Assembly (NCBI GenBank): GCA_964017065.1
Contig: OZ024783.1
Coordinates: 3,708,932 to 3,772,931, forward strand
DNA: 64,000 bases
Direction: 5' to 3'
Origin: Haliclona indistincta
Lineage: Eukaryota > Porifera > Demospongiae > Haplosclerida > Chalinidae
Made by a program: the position numbers and the translations under genes. This document shows, one piece after another, positions 42,646-53,953 of the stretch. Within the stretch, counting starts at the first letter, position 1. Each line of letters opens with the position of its first letter. The notes below the pieces were generated by a model that worked only from the letters and a program-made list of their open reading frames with translations, ran no database searches and was not told the origin of the DNA.

Positions 42646-44041
42646 AGTGCTGCATTACAGCTGAGTGAATTGGTTAATGGTTTTTGCAATTACACGTGTG
42701 TATGCTAAAGAAAATACAATCCGTTTTGGAAGCCACACGTGCATTGATGCAAAACGTTAACAATTTTTCCTGCATATTATCATTGCCGATCGGCAATGAT
42801 ATGTAGGGATGACCTCGAACTAAGATGGCGGCTACTCATGTGTGAAAATGAATTTTCGCACATATCTCTACTGTTATACATTTCTACTGCATTTTAACTA
42901 TCTATGAGGGAATCTGAAGTGTGAGCGCTTGCAGGAAGTCTATGAAAGTCGCCGGGACTGCTTGCTTGACGACGAAAATCAAGATGGCGACTCTCAGAGA
43001 GCCGTTGCAGATCTTCGCTGTTTTAGCGTTTCTCGAGATTCCAGACATCTAGGATTGATCAGACGATTGTTCTGAGTAAGAAAATATCTTTGGCGAAGCT
43101 GGCAGACGTTTCTAAAGTGGTAAACTAAAATCGCCGCCCACGCGAATTGTTCATCTTCTTTCTTCTTCTTCTTCTTCTTCTTTCAGTAAGCCTAGCGCTG
43201 TCCTGAGTGAACGAATCACTACCAAACCTGCACCATCGCATGTGTATGCATCTGGGGTAGTGCACTTACTTCTTAGATAGGCATCAAACACTACAAGAAA
43301 CGAATAATCCTTGAAAAACATGGGTTTTGGACCGTTTTGGACAGTTAGAGCGATTCCATTAATTAACCCTCTTGTCGCTGCTGATCATTGACTCCGCCCA
43401 CATCAGTTTTGAAACTGAACTCGGTTGTCGCTTTCTCTCTGCTCTGGGCGCTTCAGCGCGCAAGGTAGAGCCTAGAGGTATGAACAAGCAGTATACTATA
43501 CCCTGGGTAGCACTGATCTGTCTATGCTGACATCATGACCCACGGCAGGCGCGAACCGGACGACGGTGGCTACCCGATCTCAGCCTGGGGCATAGGCTAC
43601 TAGTTTCTTACACTACCCGGCGTAGGCTATACCCATAGGACCCTGTGCTGTTGACAACTGGACATTGTAACAAGCTAGAAGCCTCTGTGATCGTGATATC
43701 AACATCAACATGCAAGCCTGGGACTAGTCTACGGACTAGCCATGGCATCATACACTGAGTTGTTAGTGTTAGTCTTTCTTCATCCATCACAGTGCTAAGA
43801 AATATCATGTTGTCAACTCATACTCTCAACCTCTCTAACTAATTTAAACCTTTTCATTATTCTTGTGATTGCCGATAATAACATTCCATGTTCCTTGACT
43901 CTCTGGCTAGAGGCTATTAACCTTCTGATCTACTAGACTAGTATCTGCTGCTCACAGAGTTGTAAAAATGAAATAAGAGCTAGCATAGCTAGAATACAGC
44001 TAATAAGTTCAAACTGATAGTGATAAAAAAGTAACAGGAAC
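42646..44041. repeat. Dispersed repeat sequence, no gene seen
   Basis: About 42,780-43,200 resembles 10,884-11,120 ('gtagggatgacc', 'gatggcggctac', TTCTTC tract). It has a small palindrome attgccgatcggcaat at about 42,781. The remainder to 44,041 is unassigned. Confidence 0.5.
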
Positions 44042-44788
44042 AAGTAAAGTAAAAAAGTTTTAATAAAAAAAACTAAAAAGTGTAGGGATGACGCTTGCAA
44101 AAGTAAAGGAACAAGATGGGATGATGCTTGCAAAAGTAAAGGAACAAGATGGGATGATGCTTGCAAAAGTAAAGGAACAAGATGGGATGACGCTTGCAAA
44201 AGTAAAGGAACAAGATGGGATGATGCTTGCAAAAGTGAAGTATGTAAAAGTCCCAAGTATCCCTACATCAGCGGCTTGAAGGAGGACGCAGTCCGATGAA
44301 GTAATTGACGGTTGTAAACAACTAGAGGTATCTGTGTTTGGAGGACGCAGTCCGATGAATTAATTGACGGTTGTAAACAACTAGAGGTATCTGTGTTTGG
44401 AGGACGCAGTCCGATGAAGTAGTTGACAGTTGTGAATAACTAGAGGTATCTGTGGTTTGGAAGACACTGTCACACAGTCCGATTAAGTAATTGACGGTTG
44501 TAAAAGGTATAGGAAGAGGATTCCGCATTTGTCAGTTACACGCCATCGCAGCAAGCCGCTGATGTAGGGATACTTGGGACTTTTACATACTTCACTTTTG
44601 CAAGCATTATCCCATCTTGTTCCTTTACTTTTGCAAGCGTCATCCCATCTTGTTCCTTTACTTTTGCAAGCATCATCCCATCTTGTTCCTTTACTTTTGC
44701 AAGCATCATCCCATCTTGTTCCTTTACTTTTGCAAGCGTCATCCCTACACTTTTTAGTTTTTTTTATTAAAACTTTTTTACTTTACTT
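44042..44788. mobile_element. Foldback element with repeat-built arms
   Basis: The two ~237-bp arms (44,042-44,279 and about 44,551-44,788) are near-perfect reverse complements. Each arm contains 33-bp tandem units ('cttgcaaaagtaaaggaaca' plus 'agatggg'). The centre is a 59-bp tandem repeat ('ggaggacgcagtccgatgaa') in about four copies. The mirrored open frames over the arms are by-products. No transposase. The architecture matches foldback (FB)-type elements. Confidence 0.85.
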
Positions 44789-45934
44789 TCAAATTGTGCC
44801 ATATCTGACCAGTCCATAGGCACGGATAACCTTCTCTTGGTCTATTTACTAACACTAGAGACCATTGGTACTCGGATTTGATGGATAGCTGTGTGCTTCG
44901 CCTCTTAAAATCTCGGCCAGCAAGCGTTTTTCCACACTCACCAGAAAGTCGTTTTCAGCCCATTTCTTACCATTGGCGATCCGACTGTTACCGCTTTTTG
45001 GAACTCTTCAATTTTAGGGGGCGGACCCTAATTCCGAACACTTGGTCTGTGCTAGCCTCGTAGGTCTGTGCGACCCTGCAAGCATGCTGCAAAGTGCCAA
45101 AGCAGTTATTTTCGATTTTAATCGATAAAAGACTCACTCACCTCACTGCAGTTACCAAGACTACTCATCCAGGCTTGATCAATCAATTTTTAAGGGTGCA
45201 GGCCCTAACTACCATTAACTTATGCAGGAATGCTTGCGGGCGGTACTATGTTAGCCTACTATGACCACAAATAACATTATTCATAACACTGTGGTAAAAG
45301 TGCGCATTAGGCGCACAATAGGCGCCCATTCATTGACTGGCGCACAATAAATTCCAACGCAGGCATAAACATTCTTTACTTAGCTTGATATAACTAGATC
45401 AGTGTTCATCTAAATTGGCTCAAATTTGGAATTGAGCCTTCACAACACGTGCGCTAGACCTTGACAGAGAGTTTTTCCTAATAATCCGCGTACAACATGT
45501 TAAACCAGCAATACTACAAAAGAAAAATCGAATTTCTTGGCTCTGCGTGTCGTGCATCTAAAAAAGCTCTCTGTCAATGTCTTGTCCTTCCTTAGATGTG
45601 TGCGATAGTGCGAGATTGGTTTCCAGAAACAATTCCACGGTAAGTTATATCGGCTAGAAGACGCCGATCTGTCATCTTTCGTGGTTTCATACCCGTAGTG
45701 ATTTTCGCGTTCAGTGTTGCATAATAGACTGCAGTCATAGTAGCCTTTACACTAGCGCTTGATTTACTTTGCTAACTACGATAGTTTCAGAGATACAACT
45801 CCTTGACAACTAATTAAAAAATTAATTAAAATTGTGCGTGGGCGTGTGCCTGCACCCTTAAGTAGGGCTAGTTAGTAGTTTTACCCGTATTCCTGCACTA
45901 ATGGTATTACGATGTACGTGAATATTCATTGTTT
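44789..45934. repeat. Transposon-derived sequence
   Basis: No gene. Mirrored blocks ('aagggtgcaggccctaacta' near 45,192; 'tgcctgcacccttaagtagg' near 45,848) suggest an inverted-repeat element of about 700 bp (roughly 45,185-45,905). 'gacagagagtttttcc' (about 45,460) and 'aaaaaagctctctgtc' (about 45,559) mirror each other inside. Confidence 0.5.
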
Positions 45935-46679
45935 ATGGTGAAAGTATTGGATTGTGAGCAGATCCAGTCAAGGGACTATTGGCGAGCTGTACATTAATTT
46001 TGCTGTAGAAAGGGTCACCACACATGCACTTGCAATGCTTGTACGTTGTGGTAGAATCACTACCTGCAGTCTTTGCTGGCTGTCATACTCTCTCCCTACT
46101 CTCTCTTTCTTTGTAGCTTGTCACTGAGAACCAATCACTAGTTAAAAGCAACCTCACACTTAAGGAGGCAAGGCCTGGGGTTAGTAAAGAGTACTACTAT
46201 TCGCAATACCCTAGCTTGTTTTACACTAGTACTCATACTAATGATAGCTGTACATGGTTTGATGAGAATTCCTTCAGTCTCGTGTCCTGTTACAAAAATT
46301 ATTCTGCTAAAAATTAATCTATAGCTTATAGCATTTATTGTTCTCTGTACACATGATAGTCTTCATGTCTCTACCATTGTAAGATTAGCACATTGACCTT
46401 GTCACAGTATAGTTAAGCTGCATTATACAGGAACAGTTGTAGAGGGATAGTATATCAACATTCTGTTGGTTGTAGAGGCCCTGTATGTTAACATAACATT
46501 TTTATTGCTGGCTGTTATTACGATTGGTTTGCTGTTGTTGTTTCGTGTGGTACAGTCGGCCGGTGTTAGTCCTGTGCCTAGTGATGATGATGGTGGTGGA
46601 GAAGATAGTGAAGGACGCTCATCCTCGTCACTAACCGAACAAGTATTAGCTAATGTAAGCCTTACCTTTAACCACTCTC

Positions 46680-47375
46680 TTACTCACAGACACACACTCA
46701 TTCACTCACTCACTCACTCACTCACTCCTCTCCCCCTCTCCCACTCACTCACTCATTCACATACTCGCTCACTCGTTCACATAGTGATACTCTCTCTCAC
46801 TCGCTCACTCATTCTCCCACTCACTCATTCTCTCGCTCACTCACTCACATACTCTCTCCCTCTCCCACTCACTCATTCTCTCACTCACTCATTCTCTCTC
46901 TTGCTCACACACTCACTCACTCACATCCTCACTCACATACTCACTCACTCACTGACTCACATACTCGCTCACTCACTCACATAATCACTAACACATACTC
47001 ACTAACACATACTCGCATACTCGCTCACTCACTCACATAATCACTAACATACTCACATACTCGCTCACTCACTCACATAATCACTAACATACTCGCATAC
47101 TCGCTCACTCACTCACATAATCACTAACATACTCACATACTCGCTCACTCACTCACATAATCACTAACATACTCGCATACTCGCTCACTCACTCACATAA
47201 TCACTAACATACTCACATACTCGCTCACTCACTCACATAATCACTAACATACTCGCATACTCGCTCACTCACTCACATAATCACTAACATACTCACATAC
47301 TCGCTCACTCACTCACATAATCACTAAAATACTCGCATACTCGCTCACTCACTCACATAATCACTAACATAACAT
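46680..47375. repeat. (CTCA)n and derived ~54-bp satellite in the intron
   Basis: A CTCA-rich microsatellite (46,680-46,980) passes into a regular higher-order array whose unit contains 'catactcgctcactcactca' and 'cataatcactaa', repeated about seven times. It resumes after the transporter fragment at 47,603-47,680. Confidence 0.9.
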
Positions 47376-47385
47376 AAAATACTAA

Positions 47386-47602
47386 GTCTAATTTTAGTTA
47401 AAAATGACCCTTCTACACAATGTATCTCTGACTAGACTACTGTACAGTGTTCACAAACTAACAACTGTGATTCCCACTGTGTCGTTCTCTCTCCTGTGCT
47501 CCTCTTCCTGGTCAAAGTACCTCTCATAGTGTTCCTCAGCTATGGCCTGTATGTTGACGTGCCTCTCCCTCTCTCTCAGCTTGTATCGCTTGGCGGCAAA
47601 AA
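47386..47602 (-). pseudogene. Reverse-transporter 3' fragment captured inside the satellite
   Basis: About 217 bp copy 48,466-48,684: the 3' flank, stop codon and last ~45 codons of the reverse transporter (NIQAIAEEHYERYFDQ, then TVGITVVSL). Diagnostic bases ('gtgtcgttctc') agree with the unit-2 gene rather than the unit-1 gene, so the source was probably the neighbour 1 kb away. Satellite continues on both sides. Confidence 0.85.
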
Positions 47603-48534
47603 AAATACTCGCTCACTCACTCACATAATCACTAACATACTCACTCACATACTTTCTCACTCTCTCTCTCCCACTGACTCACTCACTGTCTCTCCCAATC
47701 GTCTTTTTCTTCCCTTATAGCTTGCTTTCTGTGTGGATGACCTTGAATCAGTTGTAGAGTTTGCTCATTCTCTCACTAAAGGCGACAGTCCGAACATGTC
47801 AAGACTACTAGGTGTAAGAGGTAGGCATCAAAAATTTTGCAAAACAAAATAATATCAGTTTTTGTACTCATTTTACAAATTTTTTTTTTTTCACTTTTTA
47901 ATCAAAATGATTTAACAAATTTGAACAATAATTATTTTAGACTTTTGAACTTGCTTTCCCAATTTTTTTCTCTATTCTAGATCTTTCTCCGGCTGCTAGT
48001 TCGAGTGGTACCATGGGAGAAAAACTTGTCCACGTTCACAAAATCCGAAGAGACATTGAGAGGCTGCGCAGCTCAGTATCGGACCAGTACGCGACACAAC
48101 TGGCGACTCAGTCACAGTGTCACGTACAATGAATCAAAAACTTGTACTCTTATTTATATCATTATTATTATTCGTAAAAAAACACTCGATTATTATACAT
48201 GATCAAATTTCAGAGATGACAATGAAAATTTTTATTCATATCAAAAATTTTATACATTGTTACTCAAAGCTGGTAGTGTAAGCTTGCAAGTTATCACAAT
48301 ACTGAATCGAGATAGTAAAATTAAGCGGTTGAACTTTTGTCATTTCCTGCAATCTGTGACATACAGTACAGTAGCAGATATGTTTTGAAATAATCCTGTA
48401 TTATGATGTCGATGTTAGCATGCTACTCTTGATGCTACAGCTTGCATATAAAATATAATAACTATTAAGTCTAATTTTAGGCAAAAAATGACCCTTCTAC
48501 ACAATGTACCTCTGACTAGACTACTGTACAGTGT

Positions 48535-50142
48535 TCACAAACTAACAACTGTGATTCCCACTGTGTCGTTCTCTCTCCTGTGCTCCTCTTCCTGGTCAAA
48601 GTACCTCTCATAGTGTTCCTCCGCTATGGCTTGTATGTTGACGTGCCTCTCCCTCTCTCTCAGCTTGTATCGCTTAGCGGCAAAACAGAACAGAGTGAAA
48701 GACAGTATTAGGAGGATTGATAGGACCAGGTAGTAGTAGAACCCACAACTGGGACTGGCTGTGGGGAAGTAGTGTCCAATGAAATACTGTAGTGTGTGAT
48801 GTATTGTAGATCCGAAACAAAGCATCATTACGGCAAAACCCATCATTACACCTCTCATTCTGTTTGGTGTCTGAGCCATGATGAATTCAACTGAAGTGCA
48901 GAACACGAGTCCAGTTGCAATTCCGATGACAAGGTCGGACAGGATCAACCAGTAGAAAGGGACTGGTACAGTGTTAGTTGAGTTGTGGTCCTCAAACATA
49001 CAGTGGATTGTGGTGTTGCTTTGCAAGTGCCCAACTGTGTCCAGTGCAAGGTTCATCAGAATTCCCAAACAGCACAGAGCCAGTCCTGCTGCTCCTCTTT
49101 TTATCAAACTGGGCATACGATTGTGTAGCAATGGGAATACAGCAAATCGATAGATGGGTAGAAGAATAATAGCAGATGAGTACAAGATCATGTGCCGCAA
49201 GCGACCAATACACTCAAGTAGCCCTCGTGGAGTAGGAATTACATGTACTTGGAAAAAATCTATGTTTTGTATAAGATTGTTCATAATAAAAGCTCCATAT
49301 GAGGCAAGAAACATTGGCATTAGTCTGAAAAAAGTCTTTACATCCTCCACCTCTTCTTCTGTGAAAGGTCCTCCGAATTTGTCCTTGCCATAGTCCAAGC
49401 ATGATGGTTCTTCCTCATCTATGTATGTCAAGGCACTGCGATGCTCAGGGTACTTTGTCTTGCGAGCGTAGTTGAGCACTGCAAAGATGATTCTGAATGG
49501 ATTACTGCTTCTGAAATGAACATCAAACCATCTGTGACAGAGACAGTCAGACAACAGAACTACCAATAAGCTGATGAATGTCAAGGTTAGATAGAACTCA
49601 AGAATATGATGTTGAAACTGTGGCAGGATTAGACACACCGGTAGATGTTGAACAAGAATCCCAACAGTGGCTGCCCAACAATACCACTGGACTACTGCAC
49701 TGATGTCATCAGCTGAGGCTCCTATCATTTGGTCTATTATAAACGGCAGTGAATTGGTTGCAAACGTACCGAAACCAAAAGTAGCAGCAGGCACAGACAA
49801 GAGCATCACAACAAATGCTGCTATTGTCCAGTTTAACTGCAACATGACAAAAGAGATCAAAACGACCAAATATCCTATTGCTGAGAAGAAGAATCCGACC
49901 ACAATGGCACGATATCTTCCCAGCAAAGAGTCACCTATCCATCCCGCAACTGGGAGTACCATCAGCACAAAGGTGTATAAAGCAGGAAGATATTCAACAA
50001 CAAGCTCATTACTCAGAAAAGTAAATCTTTCAGTGGTTTTAATCAAGATGATTTTGAAGCCAAAGGCCTCGAAGCTAATCAGACCACTCCACACCAAGAG
50101 AAGCAAAACAGCTCGAGAAAATGGTTTGCAGCACTTCTTCAT
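48535..50142 (-). CDS. POT/SLC15-family transporter, reverse copy B
   Basis: 535 residues, intact, nearly identical to the gene at 27,401 (offset about 21.1 kb). Same signature segments (AGWIGDSLLGRYRAIVVG; DQMIGASADDISAVVQWYCW) and the same incomplete TM1 proton motif (LISFEAFGFKIIL). Replacements are few, e.g. EEPSCLDYGK instead of EEPSRLDYGK. Between the coiled-coil copy 2 and HypX copy 2, as in unit 1. Substrate unknown. Confidence 0.8.
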   Translation of the reverse strand: MKKCCKPFSRAVLLLLVWSGLISFEAFGFKIILIKTTERFTFLSNELVVEYLPALYTFVLMVLPVAGWIGDSLLGRYRAIVVGFFFSAIGYLVVLISFVMLQLNWTIAAFVVMLLSVPAATFGFGTFATNSLPFIIDQMIGASADDISAVVQWYCWAATVGILVQHLPVCLILPQFQHHILEFYLTLTFISLLVVLLSDCLCHRWFDVHFRSSNPFRIIFAVLNYARKTKYPEHRSALTYIDEEEPSCLDYGKDKFGGPFTEEEVEDVKTFFRLMPMFLASYGAFIMNNLIQNIDFFQVHVIPTPRGLLECIGRLRHMILYSSAIILLPIYRFAVFPLLHNRMPSLIKRGAAGLALCCLGILMNLALDTVGHLQSNTTIHCMFEDHNSTNTVPVPFYWLILSDLVIGIATGLVFCTSVEFIMAQTPNRMRGVMMGFAVMMLCFGSTIHHTLQYFIGHYFPTASPSCGFYYYLVLSILLILSFTLFCFAAKRYKLRERERHVNIQAIAEEHYERYFDQEEEHRRENDTVGITVVSL

Positions 50143-50978
50143 AACCGTCTACATGTATTCTTGTGAACCTCTACACCTGCATATGCCTAGCTCAAACAAC
50201 TGAAAGTACTCTCCTGTTTCACAAACAGAAATACACAAAAGGAAGTCACATGCAATGTTTTGCAATGCTATTCTTTCAGTCTGTTTGTGTAACTAGTGAT
50301 AGTATGCAAACATACAATCACGATAAATAAGGATACCTCTATTGTGTTATAAATGTTCTTTACCGGCTACCAACCAGTACTGACTATATATCATTTTATG
50401 TCTTCGATATGATCTTATTTTGAAAACAATTATACAGCTATAGCATAATAACAACTTATAAGTTGATAATGACAGATTAAGCTACAGCTTCATTTTATTT
50501 TTATTTGAAGGATGGGTCACTTCAAAGTCTGTTCAAAGAACTGCTGTTGACACTTCTGTCAGTTGTCAGACAGGTTGGTCCAATTCCAATCACAAAACAA
50601 TGATAATTATATCAGCAATTAAAATTATTCAGACTGTAGTAATAAAATTATTCAGACAGCAGTAAAGCAAATTATAAAATTATCCGATGCAATAATAAAT
50701 CATTCAGACTGCTGTAGAGAAACTAGTTAGACTGTAGTGAAGCAAAATAAAATTATGTAAAGCAACAATAAAATTATTCAGACAGCATGCAAATATTTAG
50801 ACTGCAATAAAGCAATATTAAAAATTATTAAGACTAAACCAATAAAATTATATTTATTCAGACTGAATAAAATTATACAGACAACAGTAAAGCAATGACG
50901 AAATTATTGAGATGATAATAAAACAGACTGCATGACATCTACAAATGACTTTTGATCTGAGTACATGTATTGTGTTCG
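50143..50978. repeat. HypX-transporter intergenic, unit 2
   Basis: Colinear with 29,009-29,841, including the 'aaaattattcagac' AT-rich minisatellite at about 50,620-50,940 with different unit numbers. Confidence 0.65.
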
Positions 50979-52841
50979 CTAGTGATAGACAAACTTTCTG
51001 CGTGCATTGTGATAAGATAAGTCACAAAAGTTTATTTTCATTTTCTGTAGTTCCTGATGTCTGTGTGCTTCAACCTCATTCAACCATTCATCGGTCATTC
51101 TCAACTTCTTCTCTTCAAGGAGCGATGGCAGGTGAGGGCTGTTTGCTAGTCGCTGGGCTTCCATTGGTACTCTTAAGGCAAATTCGGATTTATTGCTGCC
51201 TACTATTCTGCTGTACATTCCAATGTCAACAGCTTCTTTGGCTAGCATAGGCTTAACTGTTTCAGTTATTTCGAGTGCTTTTGAGTCTCCGACACGATTG
51301 GGTAAAAAGTGGGTCCAATATTCAGAGCCATGTAGATTCATTGACTTGTAGTGAGGGTTGATAACAACCCCATTGTGAGCCCAGATTAAGTCAGCGGCTA
51401 GGGGCATCATGGCTCCTCCCGCTCCAGCATTACCCCGTAGAGCAGCTATGGTCAACTTGTTCTTCATCGTGAATATCTCTTTCACCACATCATTGATGGC
51501 ATTGATATTAGACCATGACTCAGCTGTTGGATTTTCTGCATTCTCTATCATGTTCAAGTGGATTCCATTACTGAAGTAGTCATGTCCTCCCATTAAAACA
51601 ACCACATTGGAATGACGATCTTGAGCAGCAAGTCTCAGCACTGATTCAAGTCTTTGGCATTGAGAGGTACTCATTGCTCCATTGTAGAAATTGAAGTGGA
51701 CGTATCTGACTTTTCCCTGCCTTGTGGTCCAGATCTCCTGGAACGTTTTTGGCATCTGTCCAAAGGGCACCTGGAGTGTTGGCTCTGGAGCTTTCGGGGT
51801 GTTTCTGACAATCTCTTGTGGTAGAACAGAGGTTGCTGGAAGCTTGAGAGCACCTTTTCCTGGTTTGCTTTTCATGTGAGACACCCAGACACCTTTCCCA
51901 TCAGCAGTTTTGATCAACACCGCACCATTTCGTTTGGCAATCACATCACCTGGTTCTGCAGCATCTTCAAAAGTCGGCTCTTTCAGTAGCAGGCTGTCAT
52001 TCTCCACATGAGCACCGTACACTAAAAGTGACTCCCCATAGTTAGTGTTGTATATCGCTCCTGGTTGAGTGTCTGACATACGAATGATTTGAGCAGCTTT
52101 TTCAGCTGTTTTTGACCAATCGACTGTGCGAGTTTTCTTTGACATTTTCTCTTGAAGATGTCCCTTGACAGATGGGTCATCATATCGCAATGGTTGAGGA
52201 GGGATTCCCTGTTGGTAGTTTTTGATGGCTTTCATGACAGTTTCAACCGCACATTCTGTAATCTCGGACATATAGAGACTTGACTTGGTAGCTTCTCGAG
52301 TGATTGGAAAGGTTCCTGCTCCATAGATGTCTCCAGCATCCATTTCATCATCAGCTTGCAAGACTGTTACGCCCCATTCTTTTGCATTGTCATGCAGTGC
52401 CCAGTCAATTGAGAACATTCCTCGATCACCAGTTATTCCAGGATGCACTATAAGACAAGGTGTGTCTGTGTTCTTGTAGAGCTCTTGCGGAATGCGTTTT
52501 GTGAGGAAAGGACAGAGAATAAGATCAGGCTTGGTTGCTGCAGCGGTTTCCACCATAGTTTGTGAGGAAGCTCCTTCACAAATTGAGACATTGTGACCAT
52601 AATCGTTTAGTTCAGTGCTGAGCCGCTGACTGAGGCTGTTGTTTGAATTGCAGAAGAAGAGAATATTGAGTTTCTTTCCAAGGCCTGGGTTGGTTGGCTC
52701 TTGCACTGCCAATGAATGAGCAGGTCGATGCTTGTTAAGACAAGCTGAACTGCTGGCTGGAAATGACCGAACAAGACTTGTTGAAAGAATTCTGCTCTGG
52801 AATCGAGCAAGACTACTAAAGATGAACCGTGTTGCTGACAT
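50979..52841 (-). CDS. HypX/HoxX-like protein, copy 2
   Basis: 620 residues, same length as copy 1 with about two dozen replacements and no gap, so both copies look constrained. All hallmark segments are kept: NSLSQRL, IVHPGITGDRG, DDEMDAGDIYGAG, GGHDYFSNGIHLNMIENAEN, GNAGAGGAMMPLAAD, NPHYKSMNLHGSEYWTHFLP. The leader is unchanged except K17R. Changes cluster at surface-like positions (e.g. GHHQEK to GHLQEK, ALQGNAG to ALRGNAG). Predicted mitochondrial formyl-transfer/crotonase-type enzyme. In bacteria the family makes CO for hydrogenase; the role in an animal is not known. Confidence 0.85.
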   Translation of the reverse strand: MSATRFIFSSLARFQSRILSTSLVRSFPASSSACLNKHRPAHSLAVQEPTNPGLGKKLNILFFCNSNNSLSQRLSTELNDYGHNVSICEGASSQTMVETAAATKPDLILCPFLTKRIPQELYKNTDTPCLIVHPGITGDRGMFSIDWALHDNAKEWGVTVLQADDEMDAGDIYGAGTFPITREATKSSLYMSEITECAVETVMKAIKNYQQGIPPQPLRYDDPSVKGHLQEKMSKKTRTVDWSKTAEKAAQIIRMSDTQPGAIYNTNYGESLLVYGAHVENDSLLLKEPTFEDAAEPGDVIAKRNGAVLIKTADGKGVWVSHMKSKPGKGALKLPATSVLPQEIVRNTPKAPEPTLQVPFGQMPKTFQEIWTTRQGKVRYVHFNFYNGAMSTSQCQRLESVLRLAAQDRHSNVVVLMGGHDYFSNGIHLNMIENAENPTAESWSNINAINDVVKEIFTMKNKLTIAALRGNAGAGGAMMPLAADLIWAHNGVVINPHYKSMNLHGSEYWTHFLPNRVGDSKALEITETVKPMLAKEAVDIGMYSRIVGSNKSEFALRVPMEAQRLANSPHLPSLLEEKKLRMTDEWLNEVEAHRHQELQKMKINFCDLSYHNARRKFVYH

Positions 52842-52902
52842 GGTACTGACTAGCTGTTTTTAATTCAGCTGCTGCTAATGCTCTCTCTTGGTTTGAATCA
52901 GC

Positions 52903-52910
52903 TTTTTATA
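52903..52910 (-). promoter_or_regulatory. TATA box of HypX copy 2
   Basis: TATAAAAA on the minus strand about 62-69 bp before the ATG, in the same place as in copy 1. Confidence 0.6.
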
Positions 52911-53953
52911 CCAGACAGTTGAGTGTGTGCATGAGGTCAATGGGATGAGACTACGGGTTTTAAGGATATCCTGTTCCAAAGTTCATTTTGTCTCTGACGT
53001 AGAATTATGATGACGTGAAGTGGTTAACAGCCATGATGTCATAGTGCGTAACCATGCAAGTGTTGAATATCGTTATTTGTTGATATACATCACAATACAT
53101 TTGGGGTCTATAACAATATTGTGGTTTGGCATACTATAATCATTAGTTAATATTCATAGTTTGATAACCACTCAGGCAATAATTATGGTTACATAATAGA
53201 TATTCACAACATTTGATCCAATATGATGTGCACATGGAATGTACACTGCTTGTGATGTAAGCATTTTGGTTCTGTTATTAGATGTTATCTCTGACTGGTC
53301 CAAAGCATCAGCCATAGTGCACACACTAACTGACATGCATAATTTCAAAACTTAGCTCATAAAATCGATACAAACCCTCATAATTGGAAGTTCTTATCAC
53401 ATACCTTCATGGGTTAGTCTACTTAATCTGTAACCAGACGAACTCAGAAATCAGTGGAAGATATTGCAAATTAGACATCTGAACCAAGAATGAGCGTGTA
53501 ATGAATCCCTTGCCATTAATTTTATAGTTTAACCACATGATTTAATACTGTTAGTTGACTGAGTTTTGGGAAGTGAGATCTGCTTCAACAAAACACTGCA
53601 TTTACACAATGAACTAACAGAAACAATTTTTAGTGAAACCAAAGCTTCTCAAGTATGTTATGATCATTACTGTAGACAGCTGTGCATGGTATTGCTTCAG
53701 TCTATGAATGCAGTGCATTAAAAGCTAAAGCATGTAGCTCAATAGGCAATGGTCAGGTTGTTTAAGTGATGTAATCCGTTTCCTTGAGTGGTGCTGATTC
53801 TCTTAGTGTAGAGTGGTTTGACAGGCTTTGCATGTTTCTTCAACTCTTTTAACTCTCCAAGTATGTTATGATCATCAAATACAAACTGTTGTGGAATTTC
53901 TTCAATAGCTTAAAAGACAACTCTATGCAATAGTTAGGTCATGCCGATCAGCT
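52911..53953. repeat. Intergenic and transporter 5' flank, unit 3
   Basis: Colinear with 31,783-32,160 and then with 33,545-34,336. It includes the coding-start relic at 53,775-53,855 ('ccgtttccttgagtggtgct'). No gene. Confidence 0.65.

Larger units (their letters stand above)
45935..48132 (+). pseudogene. Coiled-coil/single-TM protein, copy 2, probably decaying
   Basis: Homologous exons lie at 46,117-46,179, about 46,466-46,654, 47,721-47,820 and 47,981-48,132, all with open frames and the same phases as copy 1. The first exon is damaged: 2 bp are missing after 'ggattgtgag', and the stretch holding its donor is deleted. The acceptor before the membrane exon reads ctg where copy 1 has cag. 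One intron is swollen by a satellite and a transporter fragment. It may still be expressed from another start; a pseudogene is more likely. Confidence 0.55.

Noticed and set aside
44088..44819. Mirrored 60-107-codon frames in the foldback
   Set aside because: They follow from the 33-bp repeat units on opposite strands, not from coding selection.
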